This document shows, piece by piece, positions 36,308-56,700 of a DNA stretch of 64,000 bases. Under the pieces are notes generated by a model that did not search any database, was not told where the DNA came from, and saw only the letters and a program-made list of their open reading frames with translations. A program made the position numbers and the translations under genes. This DNA comes from Pseudomonas sp. R37(2017). Its GTDB lineage: Bacteria; Pseudomonadota; Gammaproteobacteria; Pseudomonadales; Pseudomonadaceae. The DNA lies in contig NZ_NEHO01000022.1 of the NCBI RefSeq assembly GCF_002113375.1, positions 22,959 through 86,958 of the forward strand, in the 5' to 3' direction. The first letter of the stretch is position 1. Each line of letters starts with the position of its first letter.

Positions 36308-37042
36308 GTGCCCCAGCTGACATTGCTGTGCCTGCCCTATTCGGGCGCGAGTGCCATGGTCTATAGCCGTTGGCGGCGCAAGCTGCCGCAGTGGCTCACC
36401 TTGCAACCGGTGGAGCTGCCGGGGCGTGGCGCGCGCTATGGCGAGTCCTTGCACACCGACATGCGCCGTCTGGCGCTGCAACTGGCCCATGAGCAGAAAG
36501 CCACGCTCAAGACGCCGTACGCGCTGTTCGGCCACAGCATGGGCGCGTTGCTGGCCTGCGAGATGGCCCACGCACTTCGCGCGCTGGGTTGCCCGGAACC
36601 GGTGGTGCTGTTCGCCTCGGGTACCGCCGCGCCGACCCTGCGCGCCGACTACGACCGCGGCTTTGCCCAGCCCAGGAGCGACGCCGAACTGATCGAGCAA
36701 TTGCGTACCCTCAACGGCACCAGCGAAGAGATCCTGGCCAATGAAGAGTTGATGAGCCTGACCCTGCCGGTACTGCGCGCGGACTTCCTGTTGTGCGGGC
36801 GTTTCACACCGATCCAGCGCCCGTTGCTCAAGTGCCCGGTGCACGTGCTCGGCGGCAAGGCCGACCGCGCCACCACCGAGCAATTGATCGGCTGGAGCCA
36901 GGAAACCCTCGGCAGTTTCTCGGTGGACATGCTCGCTGGCGGGCACTTCTTCATCCATGAGCAAGAGGCCAGGGTGCTGCGGGTGATCAAGGATCAGCTT
37001 GAGGTGCATCATCGGCGGCATTCCGTGGCTGCCGTGGGTTAA
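36308..37042 (+). CDS. pvdG: Type II thioesterase of the siderophore NRPS (PvdG-like)
   Basis: A 244-residue alpha/beta hydrolase. Opening strand LTLLCLPYSGASAMVYSRWRRKLP and LQPVELPGRGARYGE are typical of type II thioesterases. The nucleophile elbow is GHSMGALLACEMA (about residue 76), with the acid region in VLGGKADRATT and the catalytic His in LAGGHFFIHE (about 211). Such enzymes remove wrong acyl groups from carrier domains. I choose GTG 36308 with GAGGAAA just upstream; the ATG at 36167 would run through a REP and the promoter. It precedes the NRPS genes on the same strand across a REPIN. Confidence 0.83.
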   Translation: MPQLTLLCLPYSGASAMVYSRWRRKLPQWLTLQPVELPGRGARYGESLHTDMRRLALQLAHEQKATLKTPYALFGHSMGALLACEMAHALRALGCPEPVVLFASGTAAPTLRADYDRGFAQPRSDAELIEQLRTLNGTSEEILANEELMSLTLPVLRADFLLCGRFTPIQRPLLKCPVHVLGGKADRATTEQLIGWSQETLGSFSVDMLAGGHFFIHEQEARVLRVIKDQLEVHHRRHSVAAVG

Positions 37043-37069
37043 CACCACTCCCAAGTTTCACCCAATCCT

Positions 37070-37159
37070 TGTGGGAGCGAGCCTGCTCGCGAATGCGGTT
37101 TATCAATCAACGTTGATGTTGGCTGATCCACCGTTTTCGCGAGCAGGCTCGCTCCCACA
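37070..37159. repeat. REPIN between pvdG and the first NRPS gene
   Basis: Perfect 24-bp inverted arms (37070-37093 and 37136-37159) of the TGTGGGAGCGAGCCTGCTCGCGAA family. Confidence 0.9.
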
Positions 37160-37222
37160 TTTTTGATTTTCAGCAGCCCCGAATTTCGCGTTTCACTCCC
37201 TCCTGATACTTCTCCCCATCCG

Positions 37223-37246
37223 CTAATTTTTCCCGCCTGCATTCGT
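37223..37246 (+). promoter_or_regulatory. Iron-starvation-box-like promoter of the NRPS operon
   Basis: CTAAT-N16-CGT, ending 55 nt before the first NRPS ATG. It resembles the PvdS-dependent box as at the thioesterase gene and again lacks one A of the TAAAT consensus. Confidence 0.45.
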
Positions 37247-37301
37247 TTTACAGGGACGACGCGCCTTTGCGCCTGCTGCCTACTGATGTGGATGCCGATA
37301 G

Positions 37302-46535
<9,234 letters not shown>

Positions 46536-46574
46536 TTCAGCCGGCGTCGCCGTCATCATTTTCCGGAGGGGTTT

Positions 46575-47633
46575 ATGACCGTTTCAACGACCAAGTCCAT
46601 TCCCAGGATGGGGCGTGGTGCCCGCAAAAGCCTGTCCACTGATCCGACGCGGCTGGTGAGCTTTTCGCCGATGTTCGAAGGCCACAGCCTGCCGCTGGTG
46701 TGTCGTCCGGCCGTGTCCGGCGTGAGCCTGGAGGAGTGGGCGAGCCAGAATCGCGGGCTGATCGAAAGCAAGCTGCTGGAACACGCGGTGATCCTGTTCC
46801 GCGGTTTCCAGGTGGCCGATATCGGCGAGTTCAATCGCTGCGTCGACGGGATTTCCGGCGGTGCCCTGGAGTACCTGTTCCGCGCCTCGCCACGGACCCA
46901 GATCAGCGGCCAGTTCAAGATCTACAGCTCCACCGATTACCCGGCGCCGGAGAAGATCTTCCCGCACAACGAACACTCGTATTCGCCGGTATTCCCGCGT
47001 CACCTGTACTTCTACTGCGACACCCCGTCGACCACCGGCGGAGAAACGCCATTCGGTGATACCCGCCGGATCCTGGAGCGGATCGACCCGGCGGTGCGCG
47101 AAGAGTTTGCCCGTAAACGCATCATGTACGTGCGCAACTACGGCGACGGCATGGGGCTGCCGTGGCAGACGGTGTTCCAGAGCGAGGATCGCGCCGAGGT
47201 CGAAGCCTACTGCGGCAAGATCGGCATCCAGGCCGAGTGGAAATCCGGCAACCGCCTGCGTACCCGACAGAACGGCCCGGCCATCGTGCGCCACCCGCTG
47301 AGCGGCGAGCGCATCTGGTTCAACCACGGCACCTTCTTCAATGCGCTGACCCTGCCGGACAGCATCCGCGACAACCTGCTGCGTGAATTCGGCCCGCAGG
47401 ATCTGCCCCAGAACACCTTCTTCGGCGACGGCTCGCCGATTCCCGACGAGGTGATCCGCCACCTGCAAGGCATTTACCGCGAGGTGATGGTGGAGTTCGC
47501 CTGGGAGAAGGGCGACGTGGTCCTGCTCGATAACATCCTCAGCGTGCATGCGCGCAACGAATTCACCGGCTACAGAAAAATCCTCACGGCCATGGCCATC
47601 GCGCAGAAAAGCGCCGACCTGGATCAGGAATAA
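46575..47633 (+). CDS. Stand-alone Fe(II)/2-oxoglutarate beta-hydroxylase (SyrP/TauD-like)
   Basis: A 352-residue non-heme iron dioxygenase. Iron ligands are visible as HNE in FPHNEHSYSPVFP (about residues 132-134) and the distal His in LLDNILSVHARNEFTG, followed by the Arg (GYRKIL) that binds 2-oxoglutarate. It resembles SyrP and the siderophore beta-hydroxylases that act on a carrier-bound Asp or His. It sits between the NRPS whose last domain is a lone C domain and the NRPS that begins with a degenerate C-like domain and a His-like A domain, so beta-hydroxylation of carrier-bound His is the best inference. GGAGGGG lies 5 nt before the ATG. The downstream NRPS begins 11 nt after its stop. 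Confidence 0.88.
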   Translation: MTVSTTKSIPRMGRGARKSLSTDPTRLVSFSPMFEGHSLPLVCRPAVSGVSLEEWASQNRGLIESKLLEHAVILFRGFQVADIGEFNRCVDGISGGALEYLFRASPRTQISGQFKIYSSTDYPAPEKIFPHNEHSYSPVFPRHLYFYCDTPSTTGGETPFGDTRRILERIDPAVREEFARKRIMYVRNYGDGMGLPWQTVFQSEDRAEVEAYCGKIGIQAEWKSGNRLRTRQNGPAIVRHPLSGERIWFNHGTFFNALTLPDSIRDNLLREFGPQDLPQNTFFGDGSPIPDEVIRHLQGIYREVMVEFAWEKGDVVLLDNILSVHARNEFTGYRKILTAMAIAQKSADLDQE

Positions 47634-47644
47634 GGACACCCGAC

Positions 47645-50600
47645 ATGAACACCAGCGCCCTCGAACCTTCGGTAGACGTATTCCAGACCTCGGCCCAGCA
47701 GGCCTTTTATTTGCGTGCCCAGGAGCTCGGCGCCCGGCCGCTGTTCGCCGCCCTGACATTGCCGCTGGCCGGGCCGGTGGACGCTCAGGCGTTGCGCCGA
47801 GCCGTGGAAACACTTGGCCGGCGCCATGAAATCCTGCGCACGCTGTACCGCCGCCTGCCGGGCATGAAATGGCCGGTGCAGAGCCTGTGCGATGCATTGC
47901 CGGTCACGCTGCCGGGCAACCAGCCTTCGGTGGCCGAGGCCTTGAGCCGCAGTCGCGAAGCCATGGTCGAAGATGCGAATCGAGCGCTGGTGGTGGCGCA
48001 GGTCGAAGGCGAAGCAGGGCAGTCTTTCATCACCCTGCTGACCCCGGCATGCAGCTTCGACGAGGTCTCGCTGCGGGTACTGTCGAGCGAGCTCGGCAGC
48101 CTGCTGCGCGGCGAAGCCCTGGCAGAAGACGAGGACGCGCTGCAATACCTGGACTACACCGCGTGGCAGGAGGAACTGCGCGAAGAGGATATCGGTCACC
48201 AGGGCGCGGCGTTCTGGCGCAACCTGCAACAGCAGTTCGCCGTGGTCCATCGTTTGCCTTTCGAAAAAGCCGCCGAAGTATCCCTGGCTCGCCGTCAGGT
48301 TGTGCGCACCGACGCCACCTGGCTCACCGAAGTGCAACGGGCCGCTGTTGAAACGGGCGTTGAGGCCGGGCAATTGGCGTTGTTGCTGTGGACCGCGTTC
48401 GTCGCCCGTATCGGCCAGCAGGAAAAGCTGCTGATGGGCTGGCAGGTGGACGGGCGCAACGAGCAAACCGCCGCCACCCTCGGACGCTTCGCCCGGCGTT
48501 TGCCGGTGGCCTTCGAGCACCGCAGCCAGCAGACACTGGCGCAAGCATTGGCAACCTTTGCGGCAAGCATCGAACAGTCACTGTCCTGGCTCGACTGCCT
48601 CAACGAGTTCGAGTCGAGCGCCGAAGGCACTGCGCCGTTTCGCTACGGCTTTGTCTATCAAACCGCTATCGAGGCCGGAATCGAGGTGGACGACGCCAAC
48701 CCTGAAATCCTGCGTCTGCGTGTACAGGGCGAGCAGTTGCAGTTGTCGTGCCTTGACGGCGCGCTGCCAGAATCGATGCTGGCCGAGTGGCTGGAGCAGT
48801 TTGTCGAGTTCAGTCGCCAATTGCTGGCGTCCGCCGAATTGACCCTGGCTCAGGCTGACCTGGTGAGTGCTACGCAACGGAGTCGCCTGATCGAAGGCTT
48901 CAACCCGAACGCCACAGAACAGGCATTGCCGTATCGCTTTCTGCAAGAATTGTTCAGCGAACAGGCGCGCCTGCATCCGCAACGCATCGCCCTGAGCGTC
49001 AACGGCCAGCGCCTGACTTATGCCGAGCTGGATGCACGCTCCAACCAGGTGGCCAATACCTTGCGCGACCAAGGCGTGGCTCCGGACGAAATCGTCGCGG
49101 TCTATGGCCAGCGCTCGCTGGAAATGCTCATCGCCCTGTTGGGCACGCTCAAGGCCGGTGCGGCGTACTTGCCGCTGGACCCGAACTACCCCATCGAGCG
49201 TCTGGCGTTCATGCTCGCCGATACCGGCGCACGCCAGGTGCTGGCCTGCCAACCGCTGCCTGAAGCGTTGCACAGTGAGCGGACCCTTTCCCTGACGCCG
49301 GGGGCCGAGGTCTGGTCCGCCGCGCAAACCCGGCCCGAACCACAAGGCGACAGCGCGAATCTGGCCTACGTCATCTACACCTCCGGATCCACCGGCAAAC
49401 CCAAGGGCGTGATGATCAGTCATGCCAACGCCGTGGCTTCGACCCTGGCGCGCAATGCTTTTTATCGCCAGCCGCTGCGCGCCTTCCTGATGCTCTCGTC
49501 GTTCTCCTTCGACAGTTCGGTGGCCGGGGTTTTCTGGGCGCTGGGGCAGGGCGCGACCCTGTGCCTGCCGGACGAAGACAGCTACAGGGACCCGGCCCGA
49601 CTGGCCGCATTGATCCAGCAGGAAGAGGTTTCCCACTACCTGACCTTGCCGTCCTACCACGCACAGATTCTCGAACACTTCGACCGCCAGGCCCTTGCCT
49701 GTGTGATTGTCGCCGGCGAAGCGTGCAGCAATGCACTGGTGCAGAGGCATCGCGAGGTATTGCCGGGGGTGGCACTGGTCAACGAATACGGGCCGACCGA
49801 AGGTACCGTGTGGTGCTCGGCCTGGGAACTGCCCCAAGGCGACGAGGAAGACAGCATTCCCATCGGCCAGCCGATTGCCGGCATGCGCATCCACGTACTC
49901 GGCCCGGACCTGCAACCGGTGGCCGTGGGCGTCGAAGGCGAGTTGTATGTCGGCGGTGTCGGCATCGCCAGGGGTTATCTGCAGCGCGCCCCACTGACGG
50001 CCGAGCGCTTTGTTCCGGACCCATTCACCGCAAGCACGGGCAAGCGCCTGTACCGCACCGGCGACCTGGCACGCTATCGCGCCGATGGCGTGCTGGAGTA
50101 TCTGGGCCGGGTCGATCAGCAGGTGAAAATCCGTGGTTTTCGCATCGAATTGGGCGAGATCGAAGCGGCCATGCGCAGTGCGCCCGGTATCGAGGACGCC
50201 GCCGTGATCGCCCAGCAAACCCCTAATGGCCCGCAACTGCTGGGCTTCGTGGTGGCCCCGGCCGACACCGCCGACATCCACCTCAACGCGTTGCGCAGCC
50301 ATCTGGCGCAAGCACTGCCCGAGCACATGCAGCCGGCGCGCTTGCAGGTGCTGGAGCGTTTCCCGTTGATGCCCAACGGCAAACTCAATCGCCAGGCCCT
50401 GCTCGATCTCGACGTGCGTCACAGCGCCTTCGTTGCTCCGCGCAACGACCTGGAGAAAACCCTGGCGGCCATCTGGGCCGAAGCGTTGCAGGTCGAACGC
50501 GTTGGCGTGCATGACAGCTTCTTCGAACTCGGCGGGCACTCGCTGCTGGCCACGCGCATTCGTGCACGGATCCAGGAAGAACTGCACCTGGCGATCCCAC

Positions 50601-50743
50601 TCAAGCTGTTTTTCGACGGCGATACCCTCGAACGCCTGGCGGTGGAAATCGAGCGGTTCCGCCAGCAAGGCGAGCACCAGCAAAACGACGTAGACGCCCT
50701 TGAAGCGTTGTTCGACGAAGTGGATGAGGAACACGCGCGATGA
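47645..50743 (+). CDS. NRPS with interface-type domain, His-like A domain and T domain
   Basis: 1032 residues. The first 415 form a condensation-superfamily domain (VFQTSAQQAFYL, LRRAVETLGRRHEILRTLYRR), but the HHxxxDG motif is replaced by PACSFDE at about residues 133-139, so it cannot condense. This fits the 'interface' domain reported for siderophore beta-hydroxylases. The A domain has YVIYTSGSTGKPKG and specificity residues DSATIAEVWK; six of ten match the bacitracin His code DSELTAEVCK. The T domain carries GGHSLLATR (about 963). No C, E or TE domain follows. Its missing condensation activity would come from the lone C domain at the end of the previous NRPS. The stop overlaps the next NRPS start (ATGA). 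Confidence 0.88.
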   Translation: MNTSALEPSVDVFQTSAQQAFYLRAQELGARPLFAALTLPLAGPVDAQALRRAVETLGRRHEILRTLYRRLPGMKWPVQSLCDALPVTLPGNQPSVAEALSRSREAMVEDANRALVVAQVEGEAGQSFITLLTPACSFDEVSLRVLSSELGSLLRGEALAEDEDALQYLDYTAWQEELREEDIGHQGAAFWRNLQQQFAVVHRLPFEKAAEVSLARRQVVRTDATWLTEVQRAAVETGVEAGQLALLLWTAFVARIGQQEKLLMGWQVDGRNEQTAATLGRFARRLPVAFEHRSQQTLAQALATFAASIEQSLSWLDCLNEFESSAEGTAPFRYGFVYQTAIEAGIEVDDANPEILRLRVQGEQLQLSCLDGALPESMLAEWLEQFVEFSRQLLASAELTLAQADLVSATQRSRLIEGFNPNATEQALPYRFLQELFSEQARLHPQRIALSVNGQRLTYAELDARSNQVANTLRDQGVAPDEIVAVYGQRSLEMLIALLGTLKAGAAYLPLDPNYPIERLAFMLADTGARQVLACQPLPEALHSERTLSLTPGAEVWSAAQTRPEPQGDSANLAYVIYTSGSTGKPKGVMISHANAVASTLARNAFYRQPLRAFLMLSSFSFDSSVAGVFWALGQGATLCLPDEDSYRDPARLAALIQQEEVSHYLTLPSYHAQILEHFDRQALACVIVAGEACSNALVQRHREVLPGVALVNEYGPTEGTVWCSAWELPQGDEEDSIPIGQPIAGMRIHVLGPDLQPVAVGVEGELYVGGVGIARGYLQRAPLTAERFVPDPFTASTGKRLYRTGDLARYRADGVLEYLGRVDQQVKIRGFRIELGEIEAAMRSAPGIEDAAVIAQQTPNGPQLLGFVVAPADTADIHLNALRSHLAQALPEHMQPARLQVLERFPLMPNGKLNRQALLDLDVRHSAFVAPRNDLEKTLAAIWAEALQVERVGVHDSFFELGGHSLLATRIRARIQEELHLAIPLKLFFDGDTLERLAVEIERFRQQGEHQQNDVDALEALFDEVDEEHAR

Positions 50744-53700
50744 GTGCCGCACCGGACAGAATGATGACCCTGGCCCAGCGTTTCTGTGGCTTGAGTGCCC
50801 ACGCCCGGCGTGCGTTGCAAGAAAAGATGCACGCTCAGGGGCTGACCCTGGAGCTGCTGCCGATCCCGCCACGGGACCGTAGCATCGATACGTTGCCGGC
50901 GTCCTACGCGCAGCAGCGCTTGTGGTTTCTCTGGCAGATGCAGCCCCAGGCCACCGCCTACAACCTGACCGGCGCCTTTCGCCTGAACGGCGAGCTGGAC
51001 CGCGACGCATTGGCGCAAACCCTGACCGCACTGGTGCAGCGTCATGAAGTGCTGCGCACCACCTTCGTCTTCGATGATCAGCAAGTGCTGCAAAAGATTC
51101 ACCCGCGGATGGACGCGCCGCTGGTTGAGGTCGTGGCGGCCAACGAAGGCGACTTGCAATGCCAGATCGCCCTGAACGCCGAGCAGCCGTTCGACCTGCT
51201 GCACGGTCCGTTGATGCGCTGCCGCTTGATCCGCCTCGAGGCCCGGCAACATGTGCTGGTGCTGACCTTCCATCACATCGTCACCGATGGCGGCTCGCTG
51301 CCGATCCTGCTGCAGGAATTTACCCGGCTGTATGGACAACTCAGTGCCGGGCAGGCCGCGCAGTTACCGGAGTTGGGCATCCAATACGCCGACTTCGCCC
51401 GCTGGCAGCGCCTGTGGCTGGAGGCCGGCGAAGCCGAGCGCCAGCTTGATTACTGGCGCGGACAGCTGGGCAACGAACACCCGCCGCTGAACCTGCCGAC
51501 CGACCGCCGTCGCCCGGCGATCCCGAGCCAGCAGGGCGCCAGTGTCGAATTGAAAGTCAGCGCCGCGTTGACCGCGCAACTGCGTGAGCTGGCCCGCCGT
51601 GAAGGCTGCACCTTGTTCATGCTGCTGATGGCTGCTGTGCAGACGCTGTTGCACCGTTACAGCGGTGAACAGGACATTCGCGTCGGCGTACCGATTGCCA
51701 ACCGTACCCGCCAGGACGTGGAAAACCTGTTGGGCTTTTTCGTCAACACCCAGGTGCTGCGCAGCCGGCCCCGGGCCGACCAGCCATTCGTGCAGTTGCT
51801 GGCCGAGATCAAGGCCGCGGCACTCGGCGCGCAGGTTCATCAGGACCTGCCCTTCGAGCAACTGGTCGATGGCCTGGGCGTCGAACGCAGCCTGAGCCAC
51901 ACGCCGCTGTTCCAGGTAATGTTCAACCACCAGCGCGACAATGGCGGCGCGCAACGCTGGGACCTGCCGGGGCTGAGCGTCGAACCGCTGGTCTGGGACG
52001 AAAAGACCACCAAGTTCGATCTGATGCTCGACACCGTCGAAGACGACGAGAGCATCCACGCATCGTTCGTGTATGCCACCGAACTGTTCGACGCTTCGAC
52101 CATCGAGCGTCTCGGCCGGCACTGGCTGAACCTGTTGCAGGCGATCTGCGCTGACAGCACCGTAGCCCTGGCGGACCTGTGCATGCTCGACGCCGATGAG
52201 CAGCAGGCCACCTTGCTCGACTGGAACCGCAGCGCCGTATCGAATGTCGATCAGGCGAACGCCTTGTGCGCCCATCAACTGATCGAAGCCCAGGCCGCCG
52301 CGCACCCGTACAACATTGCCGTGACCTGCGACGGTGTCACCCTCACTTACGCCGAACTGAACCGTCGCGCCAACCGCATCGCCCATCGCCTGCGCGAGCG
52401 CGGCGTCGGCCCGGACGTGTTGGTGGGCATCGCCCTGGAGCGTTCGCTGGACATGATCGTCAGCCTGTTGGCGATCCTCAAGGCCGGTGGCGCCTACGTG
52501 CCGCTGGACCCGGAGTACCCGCAGGAGCGTCTGGCCCATATGCTCGCCGACTGCGGCACAGGCCTGTTGCTGACCGACTCCGCGCAGTTGCCACGCCTGC
52601 CATTGAGCGAGGGGATCGAGGTGATCTGCCTCGATCTCGCCCGCGACTGGCTGTTGGAGGCCAGTACCGACGACCTGCCGAACCTGGCTGTTCCAGAGAA
52701 CCTGGCCTACGTCATCTACACCTCCGGCTCCACCGGCAAACCCAAAGGCACGCTGCTGCCTCACAGCAACCTGACGCGCCTGTTCAGTGCCACCGGGCAC
52801 TGGTTCGGCTTCAATGCGGGCGATGTCTGGTGCCTGTTCCACTCCTATGCCTTCGACTTTTCCGTGTGGGAAATCTTTGGCGCGTTGTTCTACGGCGGCA
52901 AGCTGGTGGTGGTGCCTCACGGGGTCAGCCGCTCCCCGGAAGACTTCGCCCGCTTGCTCCGCGATGAGCGCGTCACCGTGCTCAACCAGACGCCCTCGGC
53001 CTTCCGCCAGTTGATGCCGTTTGCCTGCGCCAATGGGCAAGGCATGGCCCTGCGTTACGTGGTGTTCGGCGGCGAGGCGCTCGACGTGGCCAGCCTGCGT
53101 CCCTGGTACGACGCCTTCGATGACCGGCAGCCGTTGCTGATCAACATGTACGGCATCACCGAAACCACGGTGCATGTGACTTACCGCCCGCTGTCCCGCG
53201 CCGACCTCGATGGCGCCAACAGCTCGCCGCTGGGCGAGCCGATCAGCGACCTGCGCTGGTACGTGCTCGACCCGCGCCTGAACCCGGTGGCCAAGGGTTG
53301 CGTCGGTGAGCTTTACGTCGGCGGTGCCGGCCTGGCCCGTGGTTATCACCAGCGCCCAGACCTGACCGCCACGCGCTTTGTACCGGATCTGTTCGCCACT
53401 GCACCGGGCGTTCGCCTGTATCGCACCGGCGATCTGGCGCGTTACTGCGCCGATGGCAGCATCGAGTACGCCGGACGTATCGACCATCAGGTGAAGATCC
53501 GTGGCTTCCGCATCGAACTGGGAGAAATCCAGGCTCGCCTGCAAAGCCATCCGGCCATCGAGCAAGCACTGGTGCTGGCACCGCAGGTCAACGGCAGCCC
53601 GCAACTGGTCGCCTGGTTCACCGCGTGCGGCGACGACAGCGATTTGCGCCCGTCCCTGCGCGAACACTTGCAAGCCGGTTTGCCGGACTACATGGTGCCG

Positions 53701-56700
53701 GCGCATCTGCTCAAGCTCGACCACTGGCCGCTGACCGGCAACGGCAAACTCGATCGCGGTGCGTTGCCCAAGCCCGACGCGGCACTGGCGCAGCAGGCTT
53801 ATACGGCGCCATTGGATGACGTGCAGAGCGAGTTGGCGGCGATCTGGCAAGACGTGCTCAAGCTTGAGCGTGTGGGCATCGAAGATAACTTCTTCGAGCT
53901 GGGCGGCGACTCGATCATCTCCATCCAGGTGGTCAGCCGCGCGCGTCAGGCCGGGATTCGCATCGCCCCGCGGGACCTGTTCCAGCACCAGACCGTGCAG
54001 AGCCTGGCGAAGGTGGCGGTACGCAGTGAAGGGATGCTCATCGACCAGGGGCCGGTGCGCGGCGAAGTGCTGCTGACGCCGATCCAGCACTGGTTCTTCG
54101 AACAATCCATCGAGGCCCGTCATCACTGGAACCAGTCGCTATTGCTGGAAGTGCGCGAGCCATTGCACAGCGGTTGCCTGCAACAGGCCCTGGCCGCGTT
54201 GCTGGAGCATCACGATGCGTTGCGCCTGCGTTTGCATCATGTCGACGGCGTCTGGCAACAGGCCCAGGCCGAGCAGTGGAACAGCGTCGAGGTGCTGTGG
54301 CAGCGTCAGGCCGCCAATGCCGATCAGCTGCTTGAACTGTGCAACGCCGCACAGGCCAGCCTGAACCTGCAGGACGGTCCGTTGCTGCGGGCCTTGCTGG
54401 TGGACATGGGGCCCCAGGGCCAACGCCTGTTGCTGGTGGTGCATCACCTGGCGGTGGACGGGGTGTCGTGGCGTTTGCTGCTTGAGGATTTGCAGACGGT
54501 TTATCGGCAGGCCCGGCAGGATCAACCCCTGCACCTGCCAGCGAAAACCAGCGCCTATCAAGCCTGGGCCGCGCGCTTGCAACGGCACGCCCGGAGCCCG
54601 GAGCTGGCGACGCAAGCCGCATACTGGCAAGCCCAATACCACGACGTGGCGGTGCAACTGCCTGCCGACAACCCCCACGGCAGTCTGGCCAGCCAGCATG
54701 CCGTCAGCGTGGAAACCGTGCTCGACAGCACTTTCACCCGCCAACTGCTGCAAGACGCTCCGGCGGCGTATCGCACCCAGGTCAACGACCTGTTGCTGAC
54801 GGCGCTGGCGCGAGTCCTGGGGCAATGGACCGGTCAATCTTCAACGCTGGTCAAACTGGAAGGTCACGGCCGCGAAGACCTGTTCGACGACATCGACCTG
54901 ACCCGCACCCTGGGCTGGTTCACCTCGATCTTCCCGGTGAAGCTCACCGCGACGGGCGATCTGGCCGCGAGCATCAAGGCGGTCAAGGAACAACTGCGCG
55001 CCGTGCCCGACAAGGGTATCGGTTTCGGCATCCTGCGCTATCTGGCCGACGTCGGCCTCGAGGACTTGCCGTCGCCGCAAGTCACCTTCAACTACATGGG
55101 CCAGTTCGACGCCAGTTTCGACGAGCAGGCGCCATGGCGCCCGGCGCAGGAAAGCGGCGGTGCCGAGCAGGGCGCGTCGGCCGAACTGGAGCGGGGCCTG
55201 AGCATCAACGGCCAGGTCTACGCGGGGCAATTGCGCCTGAACTGGACCTTCAGTGGCGAAGTGTTCGAAGCGCAAACGGTGCAGCGCCTGGCCGACGCCT
55301 ATGCCCTGGAACTGCAACGACTGATCGAGCATTGCCTGGGCAGTGCCGGTGGCCTGACCCCGAGCGACGTGCCGCTGGTAAGCGTCGATCAGGCGCAACT
55401 CGATGCCTTGCCGCTGGCAGCGAGGCGGATCGAAGACATCCTGCCGCTGTCGCCGATGCAGCAAGGCATGTTGTTCCACAGCCTGTTCGCCCCGGACGCC
55501 GGTGCTTATGTGCCGCAGATGCGCTTGGATGTGCAGGGGCTGGACGTCGAGGTGTTTGGCAATGCCTGGCAGCAGACGCTGGCGCGCCATGAAGTGTTGC
55601 GCGCGGCGTTCTTCAGTGAAAGCAACGGTTCGCGCCCGCTGCAAGTGATCCTGGCCGATGCCACGCTGCCGCTGACCGTGCTCGACTGGCGCGATCAAAC
55701 GGACCTGGTCCAGGCGCTGGATCGATTGGCGGATGAAGATCGCCTACGCGGTTTCGACCTGACGGCGGCGCCGCTGCTGCGCCTGACCCTGGTACGCACG
55801 GCCAGCGATGTTCATCACCTGATCTTCACCCACCACCACATCCTGCTGGACGGCTGGAGCACCTCGCAGGTGTTCGGCGAAGTGCTGCAACGGTACTCCG
55901 GCGTCATGCCCGCGCCGAGCGTCGGCCGTTACCGCGATTACATGACTTGGCTGGGAACGCGCGACCGTGCCGCCTGCGAAGCGTTCTGGCTGGAGCAATT
56001 GCAGCCGTTCGCCGAGCCGACGCGACTGGCCGGCGCATTGCCAGGACCGGTCGCAGGGCAGGGCGACGGTCATCGCACCCTGCACCTGAGCCTGGACCGC
56101 GCGGCCACCGAGCGCCTGGGCGGGTTCGCCCGTCAGGCCCGCGTCACGCCCAACACCCTGTTGCAAGCGGCATGGCTGGTGCTGTTGCAGCGCTACACCG
56201 GACAGCGAACGGTGGCGTTCGGCGCCACCGTGTCGGGGCGTCCGAGTGAGTTGCAAGGCATCGAACAGCAGGTCGGGTTGTTCATCAACACCTTGCCGGT
56301 GATCGCCACGCCGCACCCTGAGCGCACCGTGAGCCAATGGATCGACGAAGTCCAGGCGCTCAACCTCAAGTTGCGCGACGTCGAATACACACCGCTGGCG
56401 GACGTGCAGCGTTGGGCGGGCCACTCTGGCGAGGCGTTGTTCGACACCCTGCTGGTGTTCGAAAACTATCCGGTGGCGCAAGCGCTGGAAGAGGGTAACG
56501 CCACGGCACTGAAGTTCTCCGGTATCCGTCATCACGACCAGACCAGCTTCCCCTTGGCCATCGCCGCCGAGCTGGGCGAATGCCTGGACCTGCGCTTGAA
56601 CTACGACACCGCGCTGTTCAGCGCCGAGGCCATCGAAAGCCTGGGCGCGCGCCTTGTGGCGTTGCTCGATGCCATGGTCCGTGGGCCGCAACAGCCATTG

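Noticed and set aside
50396..50743. Possibility that the 1032-residue NRPS is a broken piece of the next one
   Set aside because: It has complete A and T domains, its own ribosome site and an ATGA overlap with the next gene; the split at a lone C domain and interface domain looks functional rather than a frameshift.
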